From assembly GCA_035606945.1 (NCBI GenBank), contig DATNDR010000006.1, forward strand, positions 1 through 64,000: 64,000 nucleotides of DNA. The letters are read 5' to 3'. The notes below the pieces were generated by a model that did not search any database, was not told the origin of the DNA, and saw only the letters and a list, made by a program, of their open reading frames with translations. This DNA comes from GCA-003244245 sp035606945. GTDB taxonomy: Bacteria; Actinomycetota; Actinomycetes; Mycobacteriales; Pseudonocardiaceae. Shown here one piece after another: positions 8,689 to 18,635 of the stretch. How positions within the stretch are numbered: the stretch's first letter is position 1; each line of letters starts with the position of its first letter. A program made the position numbers and the translations under genes.

Positions 8689-9546
8689 TCAGCGGACTGT
8701 AAGGCGGACCTCGACCTTTCCATTTTGGCAACGCACCTCGTAGGTGGGGGCGGGCACGGTGGCGGGTCCTCTTAGCACTTCACCGTCTGAAAGCCGAAAG
8801 ATGCTTCCATGGCAAGAGCATTCCAGCATCAAGTCATTGACCTGCCCCAGGTGAAGCGGGCATCCGCGGTGAGAGCATCGGTCTGATAGGGCATAGAGCT
8901 TTTCGCCTTTTTTGTAAAGCATGATGCGCACGCCATCGGCTCGTGCGGGGGTAAGGGTGTCCTCGGCGAGGCCATCCTCTGCGATCACTGGTATCCAGTC
9001 CTGCGGCCAGTCTTCGAACGCTGTCTGATTTACGCCGACTCCCTTGACGAAAGAGAGATAGCCACCGAGGTTGGCGGATGCTCCGGCGATCACCATGGAG
9101 GTGAGTGACAAAAGGCACGCTTTCTTCCGTTTTCCGCCGCGGCGGGCCTTGATGGAAAAGATTTGAAAGCAGAGAGCGGTAGCGTTGCCCAAAGCATGGA
9201 CGGACCCCACGCGTTGCTGTGCGCCCCACAGCTCCGCCCAGTCAGACAGCCCAGCAGCGATAGTGGGAAGCGCGGCCAGGGTGCCGATGAAGACAAGTTG
9301 GTCGGCTGCTTGTTCCGCCCTCTTGTCACCCAACACGTCAAGCGCTGAGGCGCTGGTCCAGCTTCCAATCACAACATCGGTGAGAACTGGATGCAGCGGA
9401 CGACCTAGCCAGGTGCCGCTCAGCAGATCCTTCCGAACCGATTCCTGCGGAACGATCCGTGAGACGATCCTTTGCACGAGGTCCGCGAATCGGTCCAGAG
9501 GCTCCATGTTTTCGATTCGCTTGGTCAACTGCTGGACGGTCTTCAT
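8689..9546 (-). CDS. DUF2231 membrane domain fused to a Rieske [2Fe-2S] domain
   Basis: The 285-residue product starts with a DUF2231-like region (GTWLGRPLHPVLTDVVIGSW, about 44-63) followed by three or four hydrophobic segments to about residue 170. A Rieske domain follows at about 185-285. Its ligands are all present: Cys224 and His226 in CSHRGC, Cys243 and His246 in CSCHG. The protein is probably a membrane-anchored electron carrier; the partner is unknown. Its ATG overlaps the stop of the upstream TPR gene (ATGA, 9543-9546), so the two are translationally coupled. Confidence 0.85.
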   Translation of the reverse strand: MKTVQQLTKRIENMEPLDRFADLVQRIVSRIVPQESVRKDLLSGTWLGRPLHPVLTDVVIGSWTSASALDVLGDKRAEQAADQLVFIGTLAALPTIAAGLSDWAELWGAQQRVGSVHALGNATALCFQIFSIKARRGGKRKKACLLSLTSMVIAGASANLGGYLSFVKGVGVNQTAFEDWPQDWIPVIAEDGLAEDTLTPARADGVRIMLYKKGEKLYALSDRCSHRGCPLHLGQVNDLMLECSCHGSIFRLSDGEVLRGPATVPAPTYEVRCQNGKVEVRLTVR

Positions 9547-10709
9547 TTATCCGCTCCCTGCACCTTCGACGGCGTGCTGTCACCTAAGGACTTTCGATCG
9601 AGCCTTCGCGGTTGCTTGCGGTCTGCACCGTCCTCGAGCAGATCGGCCAGCTCTTCGGTGGCCGTCCCAGCTGTTTCGGGAGGTCCCATGGCGATAGTCC
9701 GCTCGTAGGCTGTCCTGGCGCTGTCCTTTTCTCCCTGATCTCGATGAAGACGGGCAAGGTTGAGCGCGCCTAAGGAGGCGAACTCTGGATGGCGCAGTGC
9801 GATTAACAGTTCGTAGATGTCCTGAGCTTTCTTGTGATCTCCTTGACGGGCCAAGATGTCACCGAGTTTTAACGCCGCCCAGCAGGTGACCTCGGGATGT
9901 CCAAAAGCGATGGCTTGCTCATAGACCTCCTGCGCGCGGTCCAGCTCTTCAAGTCTCTCCAAGAGGACCCCAAGGTTGTAAGCGGCGAGTGGGGCAAATT
10001 CGGGGTGCCCCGAAGTGATCGCTTGGGCATAGGCTTCTTGTGCTCGAGACGTTTTTTCTAACTCTTCAAGCAGGATTCCCAGACCAAAAGCAGCGGCTGG
10101 TGCGAAATGTTCGTGTCCCGAGTCAATCGCTTGTTGATAAAGCCTCTGGGCCCGTTTCCATGAGCTCTCTCGTTGTGTCGCGAGAAGACCAGCCAGTCTT
10201 ATTCCTGCTTCCAAAGACTCTTCTTTGCGTCCGGCTTGTACCGCGATGCACCATGCCCGCTGCGCATCATAAAGATCAAAACGAGCCCTGCGGCGGGTGG
10301 TATTCTCGGGAGAGCTGGACTGGTGAAAATGCATGACGAAAGGAAATACTTCACGGCGCATATGCGATAAAGATCGTGCGCGATCGTAGCGGCATGCGCC
10401 GTCGGCGGTAGTCGCAGCCACGGGAGACACTTTGTCGATGTGGACATAGATGCGGTTGTTGTCTCCAAGCGCCAGGTGAAGACCGGGACCGTTTGTGACT
10501 TCCCGCACCGAGATCTGCCCACGATGCATTATCGCGCCTCCCGGCGTATCCCGACAAAAGCAGCCTGTGGCCAGCAAGTCATGCAGGAAAGCTCGGTTGT
10601 CTCGGGTTGTGAAGTGGGCGCCGCCAGCTCCTGTAGTCAGTGCCCCTTCCACGGATCTAATGTGCCGCCATAGACCTAGCGCTAGCAAGCGCCTGTACAG
10701 GAGCGCCAT
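9543..10709 (-). CDS. TPR/SEL1-like repeat protein with unknown N-terminal domain
   Basis: The C-terminal half holds five to six helical repeats of 36 residues with a recurrent AxAYNLGVLLERLEELDRAQ pattern, so it is a protein-binding scaffold. The N-terminal 150 residues (LRRHIRS-like start, then a cysteine-containing part) resemble no domain I know. An upstream GTG at 10913 is in frame, but ATG 10709 is preferred because homology-like composition begins there and the extension overlaps the decayed immunity gene. It forms an operon with the downstream Rieske gene (4-base overlap), which suggests that the repeat domain may recruit a partner for that electron carrier. Confidence 0.75.
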   Translation of the reverse strand: MALLYRRLLALGLWRHIRSVEGALTTGAGGAHFTTRDNRAFLHDLLATGCFCRDTPGGAIMHRGQISVREVTNGPGLHLALGDNNRIYVHIDKVSPVAATTADGACRYDRARSLSHMRREVFPFVMHFHQSSSPENTTRRRARFDLYDAQRAWCIAVQAGRKEESLEAGIRLAGLLATQRESSWKRAQRLYQQAIDSGHEHFAPAAAFGLGILLEELEKTSRAQEAYAQAITSGHPEFAPLAAYNLGVLLERLEELDRAQEVYEQAIAFGHPEVTCWAALKLGDILARQGDHKKAQDIYELLIALRHPEFASLGALNLARLHRDQGEKDSARTAYERTIAMGPPETAGTATEELADLLEDGADRKQPRRLDRKSLGDSTPSKVQGADK

Positions 10710-10952
10710 CGTCGTGCGTGCTCGTGCGTCCAACTTAGAGGTCTCTCGCACCTTCGAAGCACCTCGTCTCCTCGAGTTCAAACCGAATGTAGGTGCCGGA
10801 CGCCGAAGTTCGAGCGGTGGTTGGAAGTGATGCTCGTTCGATGAGCGGATCACAAGCGTCACGGCGTAGCCGCCGGCCGGCCGGTGCTCCTCTACTGGCG
10901 CGTCCGTGGCCATCGCCCCATTCCTCTGCGGCCCTCTGGTATCTGATCATCC

Positions 10953-11439
10953 TCAGGCGCGGAGAGCGCCGTCGAGATCGCGAATGAACTCTCCGACGCA
11001 GCTGCCTCCGGGAGGTGCGGCGGGCAGGCGGCCGAGCACCGCGATGACCGCTGATGGTGCGTGCTGACGCGCCCGACTCTTCTGCTCGTGCCGCATGCGC
11101 CGCCGCACCGAGGATGTGTCTCACCTGATGAGCGCTTGCCTTGGGATGAAGGTACGCGGCGGCGGCATGGCTTGCCGCTCGGGCCGCGTCGACCGCAGCG
11201 GGTGAAGCGGCTTGTCGTGCCGCTCTGTACGCCGCCCATGCGCTCTGCCGCAGAGCGCCCGCGCGCTGGCCGCCCCCAGCGAAAGCGTGGGCTGCGTCGA
11301 TGGCGCCGCGAGGGCGCGTATCAGCAGGAAGACTCTGCTCGAAGATCGGCAATGCCCTGCGCGCACAATCAGCCGCAGAGCCCGCGATCTCACGAAGTTC
11401 GTGTTTGCCCACCTCAATCTTGTCTGACTCAGCTGGCAC
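10953..11439 (-). pseudogene. Imm5-like putative immunity protein, frameshifted
   Basis: The frame from GTG 11439 encodes an alanine-rich helical protein with the family start CARRALPIFEQSLPADTRPR and repeated AAxxAAR helices. Near 11065 the frame fails, and the C-terminus continues in another frame (VLGRLPAAPPGGSCVGEFI, ending at 10953). Imm5-type proteins are predicted immunity factors against polymorphic toxins in actinobacteria. No cognate toxin was seen next to it, so it was probably an orphan before decay. Confidence 0.65.
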
Positions 11440-11661
11440 GGCTCAATCTTGCCGCAGGTCGCCAATCGGCGCGAAGACGCTTTCACGCGCTCATCTCCGG
11501 TCACCGTCGACCACCGCCCACATGCCGAACGGAGAGCGCGGCAACCCGTAAGCCGTCCCCCAGATGGAACGGCTAACGAACCTGCCCTCGTTCAGAACTC
11601 CCACCCCAAGTTGATCAATTGTCCGTAGGGATGGGCCATCGATCGGCGGCGAAGGGGCGCT

Positions 11662-12018
11662 GTGGCGCTCCGGCATCTAGCTGAGCTACGAGGTCCTTTG
11701 TATGCCTGCTCAATTTGCCCGTCGCCGGTGACGACGGGCAAATTGCAGGTTCCTTTCATGGGCGTGCTGGCCGGTGGCGTCGTTGGCATCGGCGCCAGCT
11801 ACGGTGTGACGCTCACGAAGGATGAGGGCTGGAAGCTGGTCAAGGAATTCTTTAAGGCCGCTGGCTTCACGTATGCTGCGACGATAGTCAGGGGAAAGTT
11901 GATCAGTTTCGCCGTTGCCGTGACGGGCATTGGTTATCCAGGGGCGGTAGCGCTGAGGACAGTGCCATTGGCCGGCCTTACGGGCGAGCGGGTGCGTCAT
12001 CCCTATCAGACGGACTGA
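11662..12018 (+). pseudogene. DUF697-like membrane protein fragment
   Basis: From about 11757 the frame encodes MGVLAGGVVGIGASYGVTLT and then KLVKEFFKAAGF, a pattern of glycine-rich membrane segments as in DUF697/EcsC-type proteins. The C-terminal part typical of these families is replaced by an unrelated tail, and no clear start is present. It may be a decayed fragment or an unusual short protein. Its N-terminal part is built from the inverted repeat at 11711-11745. Confidence 0.4.
11711..11745. repeat. Perfect 14-bp inverted repeat with 7-base loop
   Basis: The arms CAATTTGCCCGTCG and CGACGGGCAAATTG are perfectly complementary around CCGGTGA. No T-run follows on either strand, so it is not a typical terminator. 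It lies in a gene-poor stretch before the DUF697-like remnant and could be an operator or a mobile-element end. Confidence 0.6.
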
Positions 12019-12082
12019 TCGACCTCGGTGAGCTAGTCCTGAGCAGCCGCGGAGACGTTCGTTAGCGGTTACGGTTTGGGGC

Positions 12083-13873
12083 ATGTTCACCACGCGTCCT
12101 GAGCTTGTCGGGACTTACGGGATGGTGGCTTCGACGCACTGGCTGGCTTCTGCGGTGGGGATGGCCGTGTTGGAGGATGGCGGTAACGCCTTTGACGCGG
12201 TGGTCGCTGCCGGTTTTGTATTGCAGGTCGTCGAGCCGCACCTCAACGGCCCAGGAGGTGAGGTGCCCGCGGTGTTTGCCACCGCACGGAATGCGACACC
12301 GCGGGTTTTGTGCGGTCAGGGTGTGGCGCCAGCGGCGGCGACACTGGAGTATTTCGCTACCCAGGGACTGGATTTTGTGCCGGGTACGGGGCTGCTTGCG
12401 GCCACCGTGCCAGGGGCATGGGATGCGTGGCTGACACTGTTGCGTGATCACGGCACGAAGCGGCTGCGAGACGTGCTCTCCTACGGGATTTCCTATGCGC
12501 GCGGAGGTTTCCCGGTGGTGGAGCGGCTCACCAGGACAGTGGCCGCGGTCGGCGACTTGTTCATCGAGCACTGGCCAACCTCGGCGGCACTGTGGTTGCC
12601 CGTAGGCCGGCCGTCGGCGGCCAGGTACACCAATCCAATGCTGGCCGACACCTGGGAGCGGCTGCTGGCTGAGGCGGAGTCGGTCACGGATCGCGAGAAG
12701 CAAATCGATGCCGCCCGCCGCGCGTGGTCGCAGGGATTTGTGGCCGGGGCGGTCGATGAGTTTTGCCGCACACCGGTACGTGACGACTCGGGACGCGACC
12801 ACGCCGGTGTCTTGACCGGAGAGGATATGGCGAGGTGGTCGGCAAGCTACGAGCCGGCGGTGACCGTCGAGCTTGACCAGTGGACAGTGGCTAAGTGCGG
12901 ACCATGGTCGCAAGGCCCGGTGCTTGCCCAACAGCTGCTGTTGCTGCGCGGGTTTGTTGACCAGCTGCGCTATGTGGACGGCGTGCCCACGGCTGACACC
13001 GTGCATCTCGCCACGGAATGCGCGAAACTGGCCTTCGCCGACCGCGAAGCATGGTATGGCGACAGCGCGGAGGTGCCGTTGAACGCGCTGCTCTCACCTG
13101 CCTATGCCGACGAACGCCGCACCCTGGTTGGTAAGTGCGCGTCGATGGAATTGCGGCCGGGTTCACCGGGTGGCCGTCGTCCCAAGCTTCCCTCGTTCGC
13201 CGCGCAGGGTCGAGGCGTGCGTGGCAGCGTGCCGGACAGCATGCGCGCACTCGGTGACATCCCGGTGTCCCGCACAGGCGCCACCCGTGGTGACACCGTG
13301 CACGTCGATGTCGTTGACCGCTGGGGCAACATGATCTCGGCAACACCTTCTGGCGGCTGGCTGCAGTCATCGCCGGCAATCCCCGGGCTGGGCTTTTGTC
13401 TGGGCACCCGAGCGCAGATGTTCTGGCTGGAACCCGGACTACCAAGTTCACTGGTGCCCGGGCGACGTCCCCGCACCACCCTGTCACCATCACTGGCACT
13501 GCGCGATGGCGCGCCAAGCCTGGCGTTCGGCACACCGGGCGGCGACCAGCAGGACGCCTGGCAGCTGTGCTTCTGGTTGGCCCACACGGTGGGCCAGACA
13601 AACTTGCAGGCAGCCATCGACGCACCGGTCTGGCATACCACTGCGTTTCCTGGCTCGTTCTACCCTCGTTGCTGGCAGCCAGGTGAGCTGGTGGTCGAAT
13701 CGCGCCTAGGCGAGCACACCATCAACGAGCTCACCGCCCGGGGCCACGTGGTAGTCGATGCCGGGCCATGGTCGCTCGGCCGGGTCTCGGCAGTGGCACA
13801 CGATGCCCTCACCGGCCTGGTGCGGGCGGCCGCCAATGCGCGAGGCATGCAGGGATACGCGATAGGCCGATGA
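12083..13873 (+). CDS. Gamma-glutamyltransferase family protein
   Basis: The 596-residue product has the Ntn-hydrolase GGT fold: an N-terminal large-subunit region (GGNAFDAVVAAGFVLQVVEP, residues 33-52) and a small-subunit region starting at the self-cleavage threonine, here Thr405 in GDTVHVDVVD. The oxyanion glycines are visible in FGTPGGDQQ. Such enzymes cleave or transfer gamma-glutamyl groups, or hydrolyse acylated substrates in the related acylase branch. No signal peptide is present, in contrast to periplasmic GGT, so it is probably cytosolic. It starts at ATG 12083 and stands alone. Substrate cannot be told. Confidence 0.85.
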   Translation: MFTTRPELVGTYGMVASTHWLASAVGMAVLEDGGNAFDAVVAAGFVLQVVEPHLNGPGGEVPAVFATARNATPRVLCGQGVAPAAATLEYFATQGLDFVPGTGLLAATVPGAWDAWLTLLRDHGTKRLRDVLSYGISYARGGFPVVERLTRTVAAVGDLFIEHWPTSAALWLPVGRPSAARYTNPMLADTWERLLAEAESVTDREKQIDAARRAWSQGFVAGAVDEFCRTPVRDDSGRDHAGVLTGEDMARWSASYEPAVTVELDQWTVAKCGPWSQGPVLAQQLLLLRGFVDQLRYVDGVPTADTVHLATECAKLAFADREAWYGDSAEVPLNALLSPAYADERRTLVGKCASMELRPGSPGGRRPKLPSFAAQGRGVRGSVPDSMRALGDIPVSRTGATRGDTVHVDVVDRWGNMISATPSGGWLQSSPAIPGLGFCLGTRAQMFWLEPGLPSSLVPGRRPRTTLSPSLALRDGAPSLAFGTPGGDQQDAWQLCFWLAHTVGQTNLQAAIDAPVWHTTAFPGSFYPRCWQPGELVVESRLGEHTINELTARGHVVVDAGPWSLGRVSAVAHDALTGLVRAAANARGMQGYAIGR

Positions 13874-13890
13874 GTTCAAAGTTGATCGGG

Positions 13891-14220
13891 TTAAAGGCGA
13901 ATAGATTTCGCCGCATCTTGCTGTACTGCTTTTCGATGTGTTCGGGTTTCCAGCTTGGTGATCCGGTGGGCGCCGATCTCGGGTATTAAGTGCCGGATGA
14001 CGTCGGTGCGGTAACCAACCAGCGTCTTGTATCGCACGGAGTGCGCGGCGATGTTGTCGGGCCAGTGGTCAACCACTGCTCGACAGTCCAGACCCGGCCG
14101 GCACTGGGAACTTTGCCGCTGCCGCGCTCTTTTCGAGTTGCCGAACTTTTTCGTGATCTCGGCCCGGGTCTTGCCGCGAACGTGACGGCGGTCGGGCCTG
14201 CCGCCATAATGCACGGCCAT
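13891..14220 (-). pseudogene. Tyrosine-type phage integrase, N-terminal remnant
   Basis: The frame at 13891-14220 contains DRRHVRGKTRAEITKKFGNS (arm-binding domain) and VRYKTLVGYRTDVIRHLIP (core-binding domain). A linking piece (AGRVWTVEQWL) lies in another frame. The catalytic domain with the R-H-R-Y residues is absent. It is the trace of a lost integrated element, and matches the presence of tRNA 3'-end fragments elsewhere in the window. Confidence 0.7.
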
Positions 14221-14627
14221 GCGCCACTCGGAAGATTAGTTAGGCACCAGAAGTCGGCACCATGTCGCACAGCGCGACACGTAGGTTCTCGTGACGACGT
14301 GCTAGTCGTGCCAGCCCAGTAGTGGATGGCAGTTGGAAGCGTCATGACGGGTTGTGATTTTGTCGGGTCAGATCGATCAACAGCTTCCCGCATCGCGACT
14401 GCTGCCATGGAATTGCGCTGCACTGGCCCATGCTCCAATGCAATTTGCAGCGTTTTGCCACCTTGTGGTGCTGTCCAGATCTTGAGCATCCGCGCCCGGG
14501 GGCGACCGCGCTTTCGAGGCAATGAAGATCCACTATATTCACCGGACCGGCTAGTTTACGCTCGATCGTGATAGGTATATCTTTTTCTTGTCTGGCGCAA
14601 CGTGGCGCTGGACTAGGAAGGAGCGCG
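14221..14627. other. Gene-poor stretch upstream of the integrase remnant
   Basis: A minus-strand frame beginning near 14522 starts with PRKRGRPRARMLKIW and may belong to the same lost element, but it cannot be assigned. No RNA gene or repeat was seen. Confidence 0.3.
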
Positions 14628-14810
14628 ATGTCGGACACAACGGGCAGCGAGAACACGGCACCTGATCCAGCGACAGCTGACAATCCTCCAGCGGATATCA
14701 AGGCTGGAGACCAGGCACGCGATCCGGAGGGAAGCGCAGCACATCGTTCGGATCAGCGGGATGCCGGCATTTCTGGTGATCAAATGCCGGCGGGGGATCA
14801 GGGAGGCTGA
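14628..14810 (+). CDS. Small acidic, probably disordered protein (60 residues)
   Basis: A strong AGGAAGGAG ribosome site lies 4 bases before ATG 14628. The product is rich in Asp, Ala, Pro, Gly and Gln, has no hydrophobic segment and ends in Asp-Gln-Gly-Gly. This looks like an intrinsically disordered peptide. The C-terminal Gly-Gly recalls Pup or a peptide substrate, but the sequence is not Pup and no maturation genes are adjacent. Function unknown. Confidence 0.55.
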   Translation: MSDTTGSENTAPDPATADNPPADIKAGDQARDPEGSAAHRSDQRDAGISGDQMPAGDQGG

Positions 14811-14881
14811 TCCGCGCTCACGCAGGGTGCCGCCCAAGCTGGCGGTGCCCTGTGCCCTGACTGCCTGAATGTCACGGCTCG

Positions 14882-15620
14882 GTGGGCGTGGCGCCCGATG
14901 CCATCGTCGGACGACGGCGCGAGCTAGACGCGTTGCGGGCCTGGCTCGACGCCGCTCGAGGCGGAGCGGGTCGGCTCATTCTCTGCGCCCGACCTTGTCA
15001 GGTCACCGGCGGTGGAGCGGCTAGAGCTGCGGGGCTTCGACCTCGCCGAAGTGCGCGAGCAGCTGTCGAGAATGGCTGTCAGTGATTCCGAGCATGACGC
15101 CCGGGTCACCCTCGATCTCACCGGTGGTAACCCGTTGTTCGTCCGGGAGGTTGCTCGGGCGATGGCGGACGGCACCTGGCGTCCGGACCGGCCGCCTCGC
15201 AGCGTCCTCGACGTGGTGGGGCACGGCTCGACTGCGTCTCCCCGGGACTTCCCGCTGCCACTCGTGGCTCGGGCCCTCGATGAACAACCGGTCGCGCAGT
15301 GCCTTCCAGTCATTGACGAGGCGATCGCTTACGGACTGGTCGACTGTGTCAGCCACATCGGTGACTATCGCTTCGTCCACGCGCTCACCCGTGAGGCGGT
15401 CGAGGCGTCGCTGACGACCGCAGATCGGACCGCGCTGCACCGCGCCGTCGCGGCTGTTCGGCGGCTCGCCTTCGAAGAGGGCGCGCGCCTTTACCGCGCC
15501 GCGTTGGCCTTGCCGGCGACACCGCCGTCCGCCATCGACCGCTGCCGGGTGTTGATCGCGCTCGGCCGAGCCGCCTACTTCGCGGGCGACCTCCAGGGTT
15601 GCCTTGAAAAGAACTACACC
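14882..15620 (+). pseudogene. AAA-ATPase/LuxR-type regulator with internal deletions
   Basis: The start IVGRRRELDALRAWLDAARG is the usual beginning of a large AAA-type LuxR regulator, but the frame then jumps: Walker A and Walker B are gone. The text resumes with LELRGFDLAEVREQLSRMA and LTGGNPLFVREVARAM, which lie after the ATPase core in these proteins. A second deletion removes most of the TPR-like region, and the LuxR helix-turn-helix is absent. About 250 of roughly 900-1000 residues remain. Confidence 0.7.
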
Positions 15621-16171
15621 CACGGATCGGTTAACCTCGCACTTACCGTTAATCCGGCTAACCGCCAAGCGACGCTGAATGTCACGGTGTTCGACGTTGT
15701 CACAGCCAGCGCCACGGTGCATGAGTCAGATCGACAAGATTATGATTCACCAACTCCATCCGGTAGAGCTGACGCTTCGGCTCGAAGCGCGCGGGGTGAG
15801 AATCCCCGCGATGCTCGAGAATGAGCCCGTAAACCATGAAGTGGCAATACATTAATATTGTGAGGCCAGCGGGGACATCGCGGCCAGACCGATTTCCACT
15901 GGGGTCAACGCCAATAGTCGGCGTACGGGGTCGTCGAGTTCGCCGTCGTGCAGGGCGTATCCAGCCATTCGCTGGAGCGCTCCGGCCAACAATGAGCCTG
16001 CTGAGCACACCTGCGCGTGGTCGGCGGCGGTGATCAGCCGCGGTCGCAGTATCCGTGTCAAGGGTCGTTTCTGCACATGCAAGCCGACGGCGCGCTGCTC
16101 ACTCATAAGCGACCGATCACCTCGCCCTCCGGAGCCGCAGTGGGTGGGCGGCATCATTGCTGGATTGAACC
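15621..16171. other. Gene-poor stretch
   Basis: A 44-codon plus-strand frame (15721-15855) and a 108-codon minus-strand frame (15852-16178) are open, but neither has a recognisable domain or a clear ribosome site. The minus-strand frame contains a helical stretch (ALHDGELDDPVRRLLAL) that might be the remains of a gene. Confidence 0.3.
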
Positions 16172-16558
16172 TCAGCAATTCAGCAATGACGGATCTTGGT
16201 TAAGGAGCTGCGCGCGAAGCGAGATGAACGCCTGATACTCCTCCGTTGCGTCGAGACGGAACAAGCCGACCTTGCAACAGTTCTGAAAAGCCATACGCAC
16301 GCCGAAGTGACGCTGCACTGCGCCACGCATCGCGTCACTACCGACCAAGCGGAACACCTCACCCCACGACGCGTCGTCTGGCGGAACTTCCAGGTTCTGT
16401 GCAGACGGTGCACCAGTGGCATCCAGCTCCTTCGCCAGTCGCTCGATCATCGACCATGCGTAAGGCAGTGACTCGCGGATACAGTCCACAAATTCGTCGT
16501 CCGAGACGGCGCCGTGCTGCGCCTTCTCCAACAGGCTCACGGGAACGGTTAGTGACAC
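16172..16558 (-). CDS. SCO5389-family conserved actinobacterial protein
   Basis: The 128-residue product follows the family along its length: the start SLTVPVSLLEKAQHG, ESLPYAWSMIERL, then SDAMRGAVQRHFGVRMAFQN and a RAQLLNQ motif near the end. GTG 16558 is chosen because GGAGG lies four bases upstream and the length then matches the family. The family is widespread in Streptomyces and relatives, and its function is unknown. The protein is soluble with no signal peptide. It seems intact, unlike most neighbours. Confidence 0.8.
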   Translation of the reverse strand: MSLTVPVSLLEKAQHGAVSDDEFVDCIRESLPYAWSMIERLAKELDATGAPSAQNLEVPPDDASWGEVFRLVGSDAMRGAVQRHFGVRMAFQNCCKVGLFRLDATEEYQAFISLRAQLLNQDPSLLNC

Positions 16559-16651
16559 TGCGCCTCCGATGTAGTCCTGACGGAACAATTCAACGCTACG
16601 GCCCGCGCGTTCCGCCCGGAAGCCCCCGATTAGGCGACCAGAATTGATGCG

Positions 16652-18345
16652 CTAATGCGCATATTGTTTGCCAGTGATCGTGATTGGTTTTTCAATGAGA
16701 TGCGGCTCGGGCTCGGCGCCAGCGGGAGCGAACCAGGGAGCATGCGCCGGCGCGTCCGGGCATAGTGTCCACTTCCGGCCGACCCGATCGACGCCTACCG
16801 GGTATACGGTCAGGGCACCGTCGGCGCCGATGTGTAGACGAATGAAATGCTTGAGGTCCGGATGGTGTTGGGCCGCGTACCCCTCTGTTCCGTGTAAGCC
16901 GAAACAGTTGGCGGTCCACAGATAGCCCGACATCCCCACCATTCCCCCGATGCCACCCACCACGAAGAGCACGCCGAGGAAGGCGACCAAGGACCACTCG
17001 CCCTGGAGCCCCCAGCAGTAGACAGCCAAGACGCGGCGATCATGACCCCGGCCGAGCCGGCAAGTTGCAGCGTCGAGTGGATCATTCCGACCAGGAAGCG
17101 GCGGACGCCGCGGGCGTCGTGCGCGAAGCGCACCATCCCGATCACGAACACGGTGACGAACAGGACGAAAAGGAAGAACGTCGGGCTCTCCCACAATGCA
17201 TGACGCAAGTCGCCGAGGCCCAGTGCGACGTGACGATGTCCTAGATGCAATCCCAGCATCAAAGCCAACAACACTCGGACGGCACTGAACACCCCGGAGA
17301 GGGGCAGGTTGTAGGGAGCGAGCAGCCAGATTCGCTTCCTCAGCCGTTTTGATACCGCCGCTGAGGGATAGGTACTGGCTCTGCGGTACGCGACAGGCCC
17401 CTCCGCGCTGGGAAGATCCGTGTGCTCGGGGAGGTTGTGGGTGGGATGCAGGAAGGCTCCGCCACCGCCGGAGGCAATATGCTGGCGACAGCCCTCTTCC
17501 CGCTCGTAGCGGGCGTAATAGTGCTTTCCGCTCTTGAGGGACAGTAACAGCCGGGCTCCGCAGGGCTGAATGATCTCCCGCTCAAGGAACTCGATATCCC
17601 GGTCAGAATGGACCTCAGCGTCCTTTCTGCCGCTATCGACCTCCTTGGCCATACACAGGATGATCCGGTCCCCGGGCTGCATCTCGTTGAGGGCGACCCC
17701 AGCGAAGTATCGCAATTGGGCTTCGTCGATGTAGGACCCGAACTGGATGTCGATGCCCCAGAGCCACCAACGATGCGGGAGCTTAACCGCAAAGTAGCTC
17801 CGACGCTGGCGCGTTCGCCACCCGCCGATCCAGCGCTTGCGGCAGAAGATGCTGGTGAAGTTGACCAGCCCGTCATACCAGTCGTGGCTTCCCGGAACGG
17901 CGAAAAGCTCAGGAGCTCGCCCCGCGGCGCACGGCAATGCCGCCCGGTACGGACCGAGCAAGCGATTCTCGTACTCCGCGGCCTTGGGCACCGGGTACAC
18001 CTGGTCGCCCCCCATGACCAGAATCTGACCCCGCTCAGTGGCGTAGGTCTCGCCCTTCCACCCGTCGCCGAGGTCGGCGACGTAGTCCAGCCACAGATCA
18101 GGTTCCCTGGAGCGGTCTGGGACCTCGGCCGGCTCCAGCGCCTGCATCTCCCGACTGTCGGCGTAGGAGCTGAAAACACCGGACAGCAGAACCCGGACTG
18201 CGGTGTCGACGAGTTGGTGCGGATCCAGCCAGCGCACCATGGGCCTGCGGACGAACCCCAGCTCGGATGGATCGGAGGACGGGCGAGGCGGGCACGGCGC
18301 AGGCGTGTTGGCAGAACCCGAAGGTATCTCGGCCATACTCGACAT
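16652..18345 (-). pseudogene. Metallophosphoesterase with membrane domain, decayed
   Basis: The N-terminal two thirds follow a calcineurin-like phosphoesterase: LGDGW, GGDQVYPV and PGSHDWYDGL are visible. A membrane domain with several hydrophobic segments and a soluble C-terminal tail follow. Two metal-site motifs are altered: the usual GNHD is GSHD, and the usual GDxHHY reads SGKHYYARY. One base is missing near 17030, and the C-terminus (WSLVAFLGVLFVVGG to the end at 16652) is in the next frame. Altered ligands plus a frameshift argue for a dead gene and not a sequencing slip. Start: ATG 18345 or 18336. Confidence 0.7.
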
Positions 18346-18635
18346 TCTTGCAGCGGGCTGGCCCCGTACCAGCGGCGCGCGCCCACGGTTGCGCTGCCCG
18401 GGTCGGCCCGACGCTTGGGGTGGGTTCCTAAGGCGTTGTGTTTCAGCGGGCACCTGGCCTGGTGCACCGGGGGCCGGGGGCAATCCATGCCCGGAAACAC
18501 GCCGCTATCGTGGGCGCACATTGATGAGGCCATCGGGGCGGCCGGTAGGTAAGCTCTTCTAAAGCCCATCAGCCCGCTGCGGGTAGTCGCCTCGACGCTG
18601 TTGGGGTGGTGAACCGCTGAAACAGAGGGGGGCAC

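Noticed and set aside
12062..13006. A 314-codon minus-strand frame opposite the gamma-glutamyltransferase gene
   Set aside because: No domain; rich in Arg, His and Pro as expected from the reverse strand of a high-GC gene.
14628..14810. A Pup-like modifier or RiPP precursor
   Set aside because: The sequence does not match Pup, and no ligase, proteasome or maturation gene lies nearby; the Gly-Gly end alone is too weak.
17608..18552. A 314-codon plus-strand frame opposite the metallophosphoesterase
   Set aside because: The minus strand carries recognisable phosphoesterase motifs; the plus-strand frame has none.
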